Assembly: GCA_032716605.1 (NCBI GenBank)
Contig: CM064492.1
Location: 54,978,364 to 55,042,363 of the forward strand
Reading direction: 5' to 3'
Source: Paralithodes platypus
Lineage: Eukaryota; Arthropoda; Malacostraca; Decapoda; Lithodidae
Length of the DNA stretch: 64,000 bases
Positions 31,485 to 42,147 of the stretch are shown here, one piece after another. Both the position numbers and the translations under genes were made by a program. Position 1 is the first letter of the stretch, and the number at the start of each line of letters is the position of its first letter. The notes beneath the pieces were generated by a model. It saw only the letters and a list, made by a program, of their open reading frames with translations. It did no database searches and was not told where the DNA came from.

Positions 31485-31620
31485 TCTTGATGTCTTTGGG
31501 CAGAGTTTTTTAGATAGAAAGATACAGAGGTCTTGACGTGCTTTGGACGTCATGAAAAGGGCTGTTCTGACATCTCCTACTGTCAGAAGAGTGTTGCAAA
31601 TATAGACTTCTCTTATGTGT
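31485..31620 (-). pseudogene. DIRS-B gag fragment
   Basis: Minus-strand translation gives LTVGDVRTALFMTSKARQDL, aligned with LGDIRTALLEAVRARQDL of the A2 gag. This shows that DIRS-B resumes after the R2-like LINE, in the expected order and strand. Flanking sequence is too decayed to read on. Confidence 0.7.
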
Positions 31621-31988
31621 GATAATGCTGCCCTAGAGTATGTATCATGAATAGAATCTGCTACTCCTCATTAGTGTGAGTGAGTTGTCTGTAAAACAAA
31701 AGGTTGGATAATCGCCTATGGGCTGTTTATCTGAGAGTGTAAAGTCATTCCCCAACCTTTTGTTCCTAAGAAATATTCTCGTCAATTATGAGGACACGGA
31801 GTCAAGGATCTGACTCAGCCAAATTGCCAGAATAACCCAGTGTGATTAAGAGATGTGTGGGGAAATGTTTGATTGAGCCCCGTGAAAGTTATTCTGTAAT
31901 AAAGGATAGATAAAATTATCTACCTGGAGAATTCTGGTAAGTGAATGTGGAATTCCGGCGAAGTAGGCAATGAGTAGTTATCTAAGAG

Positions 31989-32112
31989 ACCCCCTTTCCT
32001 CAGCCTACTTCCTCTGCAACCCGGACTCATAGAGAACGCAGGGAACTCCTACTGACCGGAGGTGTCATTATAATAGCTCCGGACTAAGTGCTATCCGACC
32101 CAAAGTGGGACC
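31989..32112 (-). repeat. DIRS-B leader repeat, copy 1
   Basis: Unit running from CCTCAGCCTACT through AACCCGGACTCA to CGACCCAAAGTGGGACCGG. Diverged copies lie at 32661-32785, 34892-35016 and 38163-38283. Confidence 0.7.
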
Positions 32113-32660
32113 GGAACAACCAGTTGTGCAAAGGTAAGATAGCAATTGAATGTATCGGTTCTGTTTGTTTTTTTAAAACAGACCCTAGTCGAACAATTTA
32201 TTAAAAGGAATGGCTGGTGCTAGGGATAACCAGAACTCTAGCATTTTGTGCTGAGGCGTAAGGAAAACAAGCTAATGAATCATTACTATACTGGTTAAGT
32301 AGACCCTAAAGAAGTGTCCTCTGTTATAGTGGGGACTTGGAGAAAATATTACTTGGAAATTGCCAGACGGAAAATTCATTCCAAGTGTTGTCCTTCTTTG
32401 TAGTATGAGGACTCGGGGTAAAGAAATTACTCGGTAATGACTGACGGAATAACTCTTTGTTGTTTAATAGGTGCGGGGGTAAAATTTACTAAGCACCTAA
32501 TAGTCCTCTCGGACTGGTATGGAGGACTCAAGATTCGAACGGAAATAGATTGAACAAAATCTATTCCGTAATAAATTATAGAGAAAAATATCTAATTGGA
32601 GAACTCTAGTGTAAGACTTGTGGAACTCCGGCAGAGAAGGCAATGTTATAAATATCAAGA

Positions 32661-32785
32661 GGTCTCCTCTCTCAGCCTACTCTGCTAAATCCCGGACTCA
32701 GAGAGAATGTGGTGATCTCCTAGTGATCGGAGATATGTAAAAGAGCCCCAGACCCAGACACTCGCCGACCCAAAGTGGGACCGGA
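32661..32785 (-). repeat. DIRS-B leader repeat, copy 2
   Basis: CTCAGCCTACTCTGC, CCCGGACTCAGAGAGAATG and CGACCCAAAGTGGGACCGG in the same order as copy 1. About 670 bases separate the two. Confidence 0.7.
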
Positions 32786-33204
32786 GGGAGGTTAATTAAT
32801 CATTGACCAACTCGAGAGTTGGTCCGGAGCCTAAAATATAAAATGTTTATTGCCGAGTTGAGTAGTCAAGCGTTAGCCTTGAATGATACTGATTAAGCAT
32901 AGTATCCTTATTGAAGGAGTGATAACCTGGGAATCTTTGTGAATCAAAATTATTGATTTACTACTAGTAGTTATACTGTACTTGAATGACAATATCATAG
33001 TATCCTTACTGAAGGAGTGATAATTTGGGATTCTTTGTAAATCAAATTATTGATCTACTAATAGTAGGTAAAACAGTAAAATCTGTGTAAAACGAATGGA
33101 TGACAACCAAACGGTTAATCGTGTCCATGTATATACTTTGTCTAAGGAAAGATAGATAATATCTCTTAATTTTGTCCCGCCTTTGGTTGGGAATAAAAGT
33201 TAAT

Positions 33205-33449
33205 AATAATAATAACAATAATAAAATAATCGTCAGGTTACTTATATAGCACCCGTTCTCCTCCTTTGAGGGTTCACAAGCGCTTGGCTTTCTTTAGTCT
33301 ACCATTGACCATTACCCATCCCCCTTGCTCGTGGGGAGATGGTAACCGCCGGCTATATCCCTGAAAACTTTTCAATCTGAGAGGGGATTGAACGCGAGAC
33401 CTGCAAGATGGGTACCAGGCACGCTATCAACTAAGGCAGCCGGACGGCT
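33205..33449 (-). mobile_element. tRNA-derived SINE with (TTA)n tail
   Basis: Minus strand: GCCGTCCGGCTGCC head, an A-box-like TTAGTTGATAGCGTG, a B-box-like GCGTTCAATCCC at tRNA-like spacing, an unrelated body, then AAGCGCTTGTGAACCC and GTGCTATATAAGTAACC before a TTATTATTA tail. The last segment resembles the 3' ends of L2/CR1-type LINEs, suggesting the mobilising partner. Too degenerate for a tRNA gene. Confidence 0.65.
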
Positions 33450-33704
33450 AAATTATTAATCCTCCTAACCTATATGGCTATGCATGAATGAACAGGTTAA
33501 CCATGGTATTGAAATACTGTTCTAATAAAGGTAGGAATAATCCTACAACCTTGTACCATAATTTAGGATTGGAAAGTGTAGTGCACCTTTTGTCCCATTC
33601 TGAATGAGTATAAACATTACCAGTAATACTGAGTGAATGAAGTTTTACTCGGGACTTTGTTAAAATTGAGTTATCTCTAGTACTATGCTAAGCATATACA
33701 AGTA

Positions 33705-34086
33705 CAGTAGGGTCTCACATAAAACGAGTTTATGGTCGACAAACGAGGGCGTTTTATGCGATTTCGTTTTATGTGAACACAGCATTTTGGTGGCCCAATA
33801 TCGTCAATGTTCACTGGAAGCGTAAATTTCCGTCAGGAGCGTACGATATTTTGTACATTTTGTACGATATTTCGGCGTTCTATATGAAAGCGTACGATAT
33901 TTCGTACGTTTTGTACGATATTTCGGCGCTCTATATGAAAACTCTTCGGATTTGCCCCACTTTGGCGGTGGACTCGTTTTATGTGATCACATTCGTTCTG
34001 ATCGAAAATTAAATATTAATATTTTAGGTCGGTCGTTTTAATCGAGACTCGGTTTATGCGAACACGTTTTATGCGGGACCCTACTG
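33705..34086. mobile_element. Short TA-flanked inverted-repeat element (MITE)
   Basis: Ends CAGTAGGGTCTCACATAAAACG and its complement CGTTTTATGCGGGACCCTACTG, flanked by TA. Internally a unit of about 50 bases with GTACGATATTTCGGCG and CTATATGAAA occurs twice. No transposase. Fits a pogo/Tc1-type non-autonomous element. Confidence 0.8.
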
Positions 34087-34159
34087 TATTGTAAGAAGTT
34101 CTTGAAGGTGATTCTATTAATTACCAATTTGAACTTTGTCATCTAGGACTGTCAACTTG

Positions 34160-34560
34160 AATAATAATTGAATAGGCCTACCCGGATTGTGCTAGTAGAA
34201 CTCGGTAGGCCTATTGGTATAACTCGGTGTCTGGAACCGGAAATAAGTTAATATTGTTTGAATACTCGGAGTTGGTTGATAGAACTCGGTGTCTGGGAAC
34301 CGTGGTTAATTGACAATATTAGACTACTCAGAGTTTTACTGGTAGAACTCAGTGTCTGGTACCCGGACTGAAGTCACTATTGTTGAATACCCGGAGTTAG
34401 AAGGGTAGAACTTGTTATATAGGAACCGGAGATAAGTTCTCGCTAAGGGATACCCGGAGTTATGTTGGTAGAACTCGGTGTTTGGGAACCAGAGTTAAGA
34501 CGCTTTTGTTGAATACCCGGAGTTAGAGTGGTATAACTCGGTATATGGGAACCGGAGTAT
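34160..34560 (-). repeat. Tandem repeats in the DIRS-B leader
   Basis: Five to six imperfect units of roughly 75 bases containing AGAACTCGGTGTCTGG, AACCGG and GAATACCCGGAGTTA. No coding frame is conserved across the units. Confidence 0.75.
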
Positions 34561-34891
34561 GTATTCTCCTTCAGGGTTAGAGTACCTGGAGATACTGTCT
34601 GGGTAGAAGTCCCTAAGATATGTCCTCGTTGACTGTGGGGAACCGGAGTCAAAGAGATGACCCAGCAAAACTAATGGAAGACAACTCCATGTTGAATAAA
34701 AGGTGCGGGGGGAAAGATTTAATAAGCACCGAATAGTCCGTGCGGACCTGTGTAGAGGACTCAAGTGTTGATCGGAATTGACTAATAAAAGTTATTCCGT
34801 TAAAAATGGTAGATAAAAATATCTACCCGGAGAATCCAGTATATGAAAATGGTACTGTACTCCGGTGAAGTAGGCAATGCATAGATATCTA

Positions 34892-35016
34892 AGAGGCCCC
34901 CTTCCTCAGCCTACTCGCTTCAACCCGGACTCAGAGAGAATGCGGGAATCTCCCAGTGACTGGAGATGTAAATAAGAGTCCCGGACTAATCACTAGCCGA
35001 CCCAAAGAGGGACCGG
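34892..35016 (-). repeat. DIRS-B leader repeat, copy 3
   Basis: CCTCAGCCTACTCGCTTCAA, CCCGGACTCAGAGAGAATG and CACTAGCCGACCCAAAGAG, matching copies 1 and 2. Confidence 0.7.
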
Positions 35017-35088
35017 AGTGAGGCTCAGGAGTGTGTCAAGCTCCTTCTTGTCTCGTCTGGATAAGAATAAATATTATTAGAACTATCT

Positions 35089-36528
35089 ATCTATCTATCT
35101 ATTGCCTGACGCCGTGATCCCCGAAGGGGTGGCCACGAACGAACCGCCCCCATACACCTCTGTCCCCAGTCAGTCGACGCCCCTCCCCCCAACCAGCACC
35201 GCCTTCGTTCATGTACTTCCTCACTCCATCCTTCCACCTCTCATTCGGTCCACCTCTCCCTCTCTGTCCCTCCATCTCGCTCTCGTACACCCTCTTAGTC
35301 ATTCTCTCGCTTTCCATACGTTCCATATGGCCGAACCATCTCAAGTTGTTCCTTTTCACACTTTCCAGCACATCTACCTCCACACCACACCTCCTTCTTA
35401 CTTCCTCATTAGTCTGTCTATCCCTCCATGTAACTCCGCACGCACTCCTTAAGTAATTCATTTCCACTGCTATCACTCTTGCTCTAAGTCTCTCAACCAA
35501 CGTCCATGCTTCGCTTCCGTAAGTCAGTGTCGGGATTACCACACTGTCATGCAAGGACTTCTTCACTTCCATACTGACCACCCTATTTCTTGTTACTGCT
35601 TTTAGCGTTCCTACAACCCTCTTCCCCTGCTGTACCCTCTCCCGCACTTCTTCATCCATAGTCCCATCTTTACTCAACACACTGCCCAGATACTTAAAAG
35701 AGTTGACGATCTCCATAGCCTGACCGTTCAGCTTCACCTCACACTCTGTGACTTCACCCCTTTCGAAGACCATAACCTTTCTCTTCCCCGCATTTACCTT
35801 CAAATTCCGTTTTTCGCACACTGTTCCAAACTCATTTACCAGACCCTGCAACTCCCATTCATTATCACTCATCAGAACTGTATCATCCGCAAACAGCAGT
35901 ATAGGTAGCTTCCACTCAATTCCCTCCCTTTTCAGCGATACACCAACATCCACTGCTCTTGATAGTATTTCTTTCATAACTCCATCCATATATACAGTAA
36001 ACAACCACGGGGACATCACACACCCCTGTTTCAAACCAACATTCAGGTCAAAGAACTCGCTCTGCTCACTCTCCACACGTACTGCCGCCTTTGCACCCTC
36101 ATACATGCTCTTCACTGCTTTCAGCAACTTGCCCTCTACTCCGTATATTCTAAGTACTTTCCACAAACCTTCTCTATCCACTCTGTCATAGGCCTTCTCC
36201 AAGTCCATAAAGGCAACATACACCTTTTGTTTCTTCTCCAGATACTTCTCCACAACACAATTCAGGGTAAAAATCTGATCTACACATCCTCTTCCCTTCC
36301 TAAAACCTCCCTGCTCGTCGCCTATCCATTTCTCCGTTCTCACTCTCACTCTCTCAATCACTACCCTACTGTATACCTTCCCTACTACGCTTAGAAGACA
36401 TATTCCTCGGTGGTTACCACACACTCCTCTTTCCCCTTTGCCCTTATATAGGGGGACTATTATGCCAGTCTTCCAGTCATCGGGTGAACTCCCCTTCCAG
36501 TTTGCACATTTTCCATACCCATTCTATC
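35089..36528 (-). mobile_element. RTE-like LINE copy 2, 5' truncated
   Basis: Nearly identical to 15109-16510. It has a (TAGA)n 3' tail and a 10-base target duplication AGAACTATCT (35079-35088 and 36529-36538). Inserted in the DIRS-B leader. Confidence 0.87.
35099..36485 (-). pseudogene. RTE-like reverse transcriptase, C-terminal portion
   Basis: Open from DDWKTGIIVPLYKG to the HPFGDHGVRQ end, with GGFRKGRGCVDQ, FMDLEKAYDRVDR and catalytic LLFADDTVLM. At the position of the stop in copy 1 this copy has Trp, confirming that stop as a point mutation. The endonuclease and RT N-terminus are missing through truncation, and a few bases are lost just upstream of the RT start. There are very few substitutions relative to copy 1, so the two insertions are young. 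Confidence 0.85.
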
Positions 36529-36940
36529 AGAACTATCTTTTCATTATTAGAACTACTAGAGTTAATGAATAATACTTATTTTATTTTGAGAATTACTAGA
36601 GGTAATGGATAATATTCAGAATTAGATGAAACTGAGTTATCTCAATCCCCATGTAAAGTTGATACTTGTTTTGAGACTCTGGCTTGTTAGTGAACTGGAG
36701 TAAAATATGAATTTTGACATAATTGCACCCGGAGCTATAGTAGCGCTCGGTGTTTGTGAACCGGAATAAATAAAAATGGTGTGAGGGAAAAGGTTCTTAA
36801 TTCTGGAGCCCCGGAGATAAGGCTATGACAGTGTACAACCCGGGAAAAACTCTGTGTGAATATAGGGGTGAGGTGTATGACAAAAGCACCTTGTAGTATC
36901 AGTAAATTGGTAGGTAAAACTATCCGGAGAATCGTAGATA

Positions 36941-38108
36941 CAGTGGAGCCCCCATACTAGCTGCTAATCGGTTCCGCAGAAATAGAGCTAGGATTGAAAC
37001 AGCCAAGATCGGGGCACTGTTCTTATGGGGAAAATTCAATCGGTTCCGTGCTCATGCCAAAATTTGCGTCTTTTTCTATTTTTTGCCTATGAAAACATGT
37101 TTTATTGTACACAAATTAAATTTGATGCATTATACTGTATCATATAATACACCATAGAATAAGTTTTTAATAAATAGAAAAAAAAAGGCCCAATATCTAA
37201 ACAATTACCGCACTTTTTCCCAGTGTTAGGCTATGAAAACATGTTTTTTGTCTAGGTTACATCAAATAGCCTAGGCCTAAATCTTATTCATTGTAAATAA
37301 TAATATAGACATGGCTAAATGACAGTCCTAACCATAAATACTGTAGATTGGGGCATTGTTTCTATCATGCGAAATTTTTTAGGCCTAGCCTAGGCCTACA
37401 GTAGGTTCTAAATTCGTCCAGCCACCCCTCAAGTACCCATTTCGCCCCAAATACATCCAATAAATACATATTATGAGGAAAAGACGTATAATACGTATTA
37501 TGAGAAGATTACTTACCACACAGATTTTATTATAAATCATTGTCATATTTAGCCTAGCCTAGGCTAACATCGTCTAGGCTAGGCATTTCAATCGCTTTCG
37601 TCCGACATGGACTGGTCTTTGCTCTGTGTTTTGAGCATGAAATTCCTTCATTGCTACCAGCAGGCCAACCATCCCTATCACTAGATGTACTAGAGGTTAT
37701 AATAAACGCGAGAGATAAGGGGTTCAGGCACAAAAAGGCTTGCAAACGGTTGTTTTGTCAACACAGATACTAGCTAAACTGCAAGCGTCTGCTTAGTGAT
37801 GACGTCATACAAAGATGGCGGCATCTTGTGCATTTGACGATCGGATCTCGGATTCACTCGGATTTCGTCTCTAAACGCCAAGCAGCTGGCAGATTCTTTT
37901 GTTATGTTAAAACAAAATTATTGTTTTTGTTTGTTTTCTAGTTTTATGTTGAGTTTTTCGTTATTTTTGCTATGTTTTCGGGTTTCGGCTGGGATTTTGA
38001 TGCGAGAATTGAGGCTTTTGGCGCGAGAATTGAAATTGGGAATATTTGGTGTGTGGTGCGAGAATTGAATCAACGAAGACCGGTGTAGCGAAAATGGGGG
38101 CTCCACTG
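36941..38108. mobile_element. TA-flanked inverted-repeat DNA element
   Basis: Ends CAGTGGAGCCCCCATACTAGC and AGCGAAAATGGGGGCTCCACTG, with TA on each side. DIRS-B leader sequence (CCGGAGAATC | GTGAAATTCCGGCAGAGTAGG) is continuous across it. No transposase frame. The right part contains TGACGTCA and AAGATGGCGGC (37799-37825). Confidence 0.78.
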
Positions 38109-38162
38109 TATATACTAGTGAAATTCCGGCAGAGTAGGCAAAAATAAAAGATATACAAACGA

Positions 38163-38283
38163 GGCCCCCATCCTCCGCCTACTCTGCTTCAACCCGGACT
38201 TCAAATAGTACACGGGGATCTCCTAGTGACCGGAGATATAAATTAAGCCCGGTCTAACACTAGCCGACCTAAAAAGGACCGGA
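38163..38283 (-). repeat. DIRS-B leader repeat, copy 4
   Basis: CCTCCGCCTACTCTGCTTCA, ACCCGGACTTC and CACTAGCCGACCT, the most diverged of the four. Confidence 0.65.
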
Positions 38284-38788
38284 GTGAGACTCCAAAAAGG
38301 GCCCAACTGAAGGTTGGTTCGTAGCTTAAAATCATAAAATTTTGAAAAGGGAGGCTACGGTGGCATGTATCAAAAATAATTACAGGCAAAAGTATCATAA
38401 AAGAATAAAATTTCTCCGCTTCTGCAACAAGACAGAAAACCTGGAAGGTACGGAGACTATGAAGACGTATGAAATAATAGTCTAATAAATTGTTTATATA
38501 AAGTGCAAAAGGAAAATATTTCTTAAAAACTTTATTAAAATGTAAAGAGAAAAGCTCAAAGTCACGAAACCATCAAAAGGATGAAATTCGAAGCATCTAG
38601 AATTTTCGATAAGAAATTAAGGAAATGCGATAGCCTCTTACCTTACCTTTTGATACCTTTTGATGTGTTCGCCACTCTTCTAGCGGCACCAAGGAGCGCG
38701 ACGCCCCTCGTTATGGGTGGTGATTTGGTGCAGTAGACTGTTTGAAGCGACAGCTTCATCCCTTGCGAGGATGGGCTCGTCTGGCACT

Positions 38789-39261
38789 TTATGCAGTTCG
38801 ACATCGAGGGACTCTCTTGAAGTTGTCTAACGAGACGTCCCTTATGTCTCTTACTCGCCGTGGGAGTTTGTTGAAGAGACATGGGCCTCTGTGTGATAAC
38901 CAGCCCTCTCGCAGAGAGCCCATAGCACCCCTGTTATTCATCCGGGGGATTTCGCATTCCCAGCCTCTCCTATCACTGAATTTCATGACTATCGGAGTAT
39001 GTAGGTTTGGTACTAAACCCTCTGCGATTTTCCATGTGTATATTATTAGGTAACGTTCTCTTCTACGTTCCAGTGAGTACAGATTCAGTGCTCTTAAACG
39101 CTCCCAATAGTGTAGCTGTTTTATCGAACTTATATGCGAAGTGAAATTTCTTTGTACACTCTCTAAGTCATTTATTTCACCTGCTTTGTATGGGGATGTT
39201 AATACGCTACAGTATTCAAGCCGCGGTAGCGCTAGAGATTTGAAGAGCGTTATCATAGGTA
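38789..39261 (-). pseudogene. CR1-like LINE C-terminal piece (copy 2)
   Basis: Matches 17880-18340: PMITLFKSLALPRLEYCSVLTSPYK, ERRRERYLIIYTWKIAEGLV, FNKLPRRVRD. The frame breaks after NFKR (VPRCRTA), where copy 1 continues ALDVELQ. The upstream end is the insertion point at 39261. Confidence 0.8.
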
Positions 39262-40411
39262 ATTGAGGCAGTTGGACAAAATTCAAAATAAAGCTATTAG
39301 ATTAATAAATAACTCTGCAATCACACAGGAACTTCCTACATTATCCATACGAAGAAACGTTGCATCCCTTGCATTATTCTACAGATATTTTCACAGCAAT
39401 TGTTCCGAGGAACTTGCTTCAATTGTGCCGCCTCTCCACATCTTTCCCCGTAGAACTAGGGCAGCTGAGAGCGCCCATGAATTTACACTTTCTCCTCCAC
39501 AATGCAGAACTTCTGCTTATCAGAATTCATTTATCCCCAGAGCTACTACTCTTGGGAATTCACTTCCCTCGAATTGCTTTCCACAAACTTACAATCTACA
39601 AATGTTTAAATCCAGTTGTTACAAAAATTTATGAATGGAGGATGCCTTTAGGCACATGGACCTTTTTGTTTTATCTGTGTTTTTCCTTCCTCCGTTCATT
39701 GTCTCTTAACCCGTAGAGCCCCGGCTAGTTATAATATTTTGTTCACCCCAGTCCCAAGCCATTTTCACTTATTTTTTTTTATTTGCTAAAATGGAAGACA
39801 AGGATGAGAAATGAAAAAAAAAAAAAAAAAAAATCACCTCGGATATTTTTTTTGGGAGGGGGGGCCGGTGGGGGGTTGGGGGGGGGAGCCTCAAAAAAAT
39901 GTGTTGAGCCAAAACGGAAGAGAATGATGAGAAATGAAGAAAAAAATAAAAAATAACTCACCTCGGTCATGGGGGGGGGGGGGTGTGGTTCGAAAGTTCG
40001 TCTCCCCCACATGACCACCCGCCCGGGAGCACTAGGGTGAAAACTGAGTATGGCATTGTACGGCATACATCCTAAGGAGTGTCTCACATAAATCTCAAGC
40101 CTCTAGCTCCCATACGACCGGAGTAATGAAGGTTCAAAGTGGCGGTGAACTAAGGGTGTAAAGTATCCCCACTAAGCCCACCACCACCAGCCGCGCGGCT
40201 GTCTCGGCCCGCTCACACCTACTGGCCCGGCTCCCACACACACACACACTACGGTACCTCCCCCTCCTATTCTCCCGCCATTTCCTACCTTACGAGCCAC
40301 GTAAGTGTTTTTTATATGTCGGACGCACGGGATGCGTCGCTGGGAGTTGGTGATCAAACACTGCCGACGCATCACGTGCGACGCTGGGTCTCACTGGGTA
40401 AAAAAAAAAAA
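39262..40411 (+). mobile_element. Insertion inside CR1-like copy 2, with LINE C-terminus and poly(A)
   Basis: Absent from CR1-like copy 1, where GCCTATGATAAC joins directly to the upstream sequence. It begins in a LINE C-terminal frame and ends at an A-run before CACTGCGTG. The middle (39770-40000) holds long A and G runs. It may be one 5'-truncated LINE or a composite; no clear target duplication. Confidence 0.6.
39263..39634 (+). pseudogene. LINE C-terminal fragment of another family
   Basis: LDKIQNKAIRLINNSA, then RRNVASLALFYRYFHSNCSEEL, IPRATTLGNSLP and FKSSCYKNL before a stop. This is the post-RT region common in jockey/CR1-group LINEs and differs from the CR1-like family around it. RT itself is missing. 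Confidence 0.7.
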
Positions 40412-42147
40412 AATCACTGCGTGTTTTAAATGTACGCAGAATTCAACCCGTTAGACGTTTCGCAGCCGCAACTTTGACCTGATTATGTACAGTACTTTGA
40501 AACTCATATTTTCAGACATTAATACCCCAAGGTCTTTCACACTGTCTTTCCGTTCTATTATGTGGTTAGATTCTGTGAAGTAATTTGTATTTTCTTTAAC
40601 ACCATTATTATCTCCATACCGTATTAGTTGGAATTTTTCTTCATTGAATTGCATGTTGTTTTCCCTGGTCCACTGGAACACTACATCTTCCTGCAGTCGG
40701 CCCGTGTCCTCTTGTGTGTTTACTATCTTGCTTAATTTTGTGTCATCAGCAAAAGACGACACCGTACTGTGTCTGGTGTTGGTATCTATGTCGCAAATTA
40801 GTATGAGGAACAGAAGGGGCGCTAGCACTGTTCCTTGGGGCACTGAGCTTTTGACATCCGAAGGCTCAGATTTGACTTGGTTTACTGCTACTGATTGTTT
40901 TAGGTTTACGAGGAAATTGTATATCCACCGTCCGATTTTCCCCGTTATACCTTTTGCTTTTAGTTTGTGGGCTATTATACCATGGTCACATTTATCAAAT
41001 GACTTAGCAAAATCGGTGTAAATGACATCCACGTTTTTCTTTTCTTCTAGCGCTTTAAGAATTTTGTCATAGTGTTCCAAAAGTTGTGAGAGACATGATC
41101 TTCCCGCTCTGAACCCATGTTGACCGGTGTTGTGTAGTTCATTTGCCTCCATGAATGTTGAGATTTTGCTTCGCAGGACTCGCTCGAAAACTTTAATGAT
41201 GTGGGAAGTCAGAGCTACCGGGTGGTAGTTTTTTGGTAGTGCTTTACTCCCTCCTTTATGCTGTGGGGCAATTATTGCGTTTTTCAAGCTATCTGGTATT
41301 TCACCAGTGTCTAGACTCCTTCTCCACATTATAGCCAGGGGTTTTGAGAGGTTTTTCTTACATTTCTTCATTAGGATCGAATTCCATGAGTCCGGGCCTG
41401 GTGCCGAGTGGGATGGCATGTTGGAAATGGCCTCTTCTATGTCTTTTGGACCGAAATCAATATCCAGCATCTGGGAGGTTTCTGTGGGGGAGGTTTCCAT
41501 GAAAAATATATTTTGGTCTCTGATGACTTTTGTTTCATCAGGCTCACTGAATGCCATTTCATACTGCCTGCATAAGAGTTCGCTCATTTCCTTTTTGTCC
41601 CCTGTGAAAGAGCCGTCCCCTTTGCTTAGTGGGCCGATGTTTGATGCTGTTTTAGCCTTTTGTTTGGCGTATGAAAAGAAGTATTTGGAATTTTCCTTTA
41701 TACCTGCAATAGCTTTCCTCTCCTCTTCCATATGTTGTAGTTCATATGATATTCTTAGCCTTTGTTCAATTTCCACAATTTCTCTATCTATTTCGGCCTT
41801 TTGCCTATCCTGTAGATTTTGATGTGTGCGTCTTTGTGTGAGTAATTTTCTTCTTCTGTACAGCCTCCTCCTTTCCCGATCTTGTTTGCTTCTTCGTCTT
41901 GTTTGTCTTGCAGGTATATGGTGGCTACAGATTTGGGTCATGGTTTCTGTTATTAGGACTAGACATTCTGCTGGTGTCAGGTTATTCATTAAATCTTCCC
42001 AGTCTATTTCCTCCATTTCTTGATTTACCTCTTCCCACCTAATGTTTTTGTTATTGAAGTTAAATTTACTGAAGGGGCCGGTTTTTGTTCTCGATTCTGA
42101 GGTTGTCTGTACACTTGCTAAGGTTGTTTTGATCTCAATTAATTTAT
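40412..42147 (-). pseudogene. CR1-like LINE polyprotein, RT part (copy 2)
   Basis: Open minus frame containing a Lys/Arg-rich linker (RRRSKQDRERRRLYRRRK, GIKENSKYFFSYAKQKAK), then RT: SAPGPDSWN, GFRAGRSCLSQ, VIYTDFAKSFDKCDH, SVPQGTVLAPLLF, catalytic SFADDTKLSK (about 40735-40765) and LGVLMSENMSFKV. The endonuclease is missing upstream. The ORF extends to 42319 only because the frame runs by chance into the neighbouring ATT repeat (seven Asn). A small deletion relative to copy 1 removes Met-Asn before VVFQW. Confidence 0.83.

Larger units (their letters stand above)
38640..42147 (-). mobile_element. CR1-like LINE copy 2, interrupted
   Basis: Same family as 14172-18490 but in the opposite orientation and reaching further 5'. 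Both copies end in the same GGTAAGGTAAG-type tail. The 3' part (38640-39261) and the main part (from 40412) are separated by an insertion. The upstream boundary abuts an ATT repeat that appears to be the tail of the next LINE. Confidence 0.82.

Noticed and set aside
33350..33449. tRNA gene on the minus strand
   Set aside because: A- and B-box-like sequences exist, but the cloverleaf cannot be closed and a SINE body with simple repeat tail follows.
37801..37825. Host gene promoter
   Set aside because: CRE and YY1-like motifs are present, but they fall inside a TIR-bounded element and no coding exon follows. Kept only as a finding about the element.
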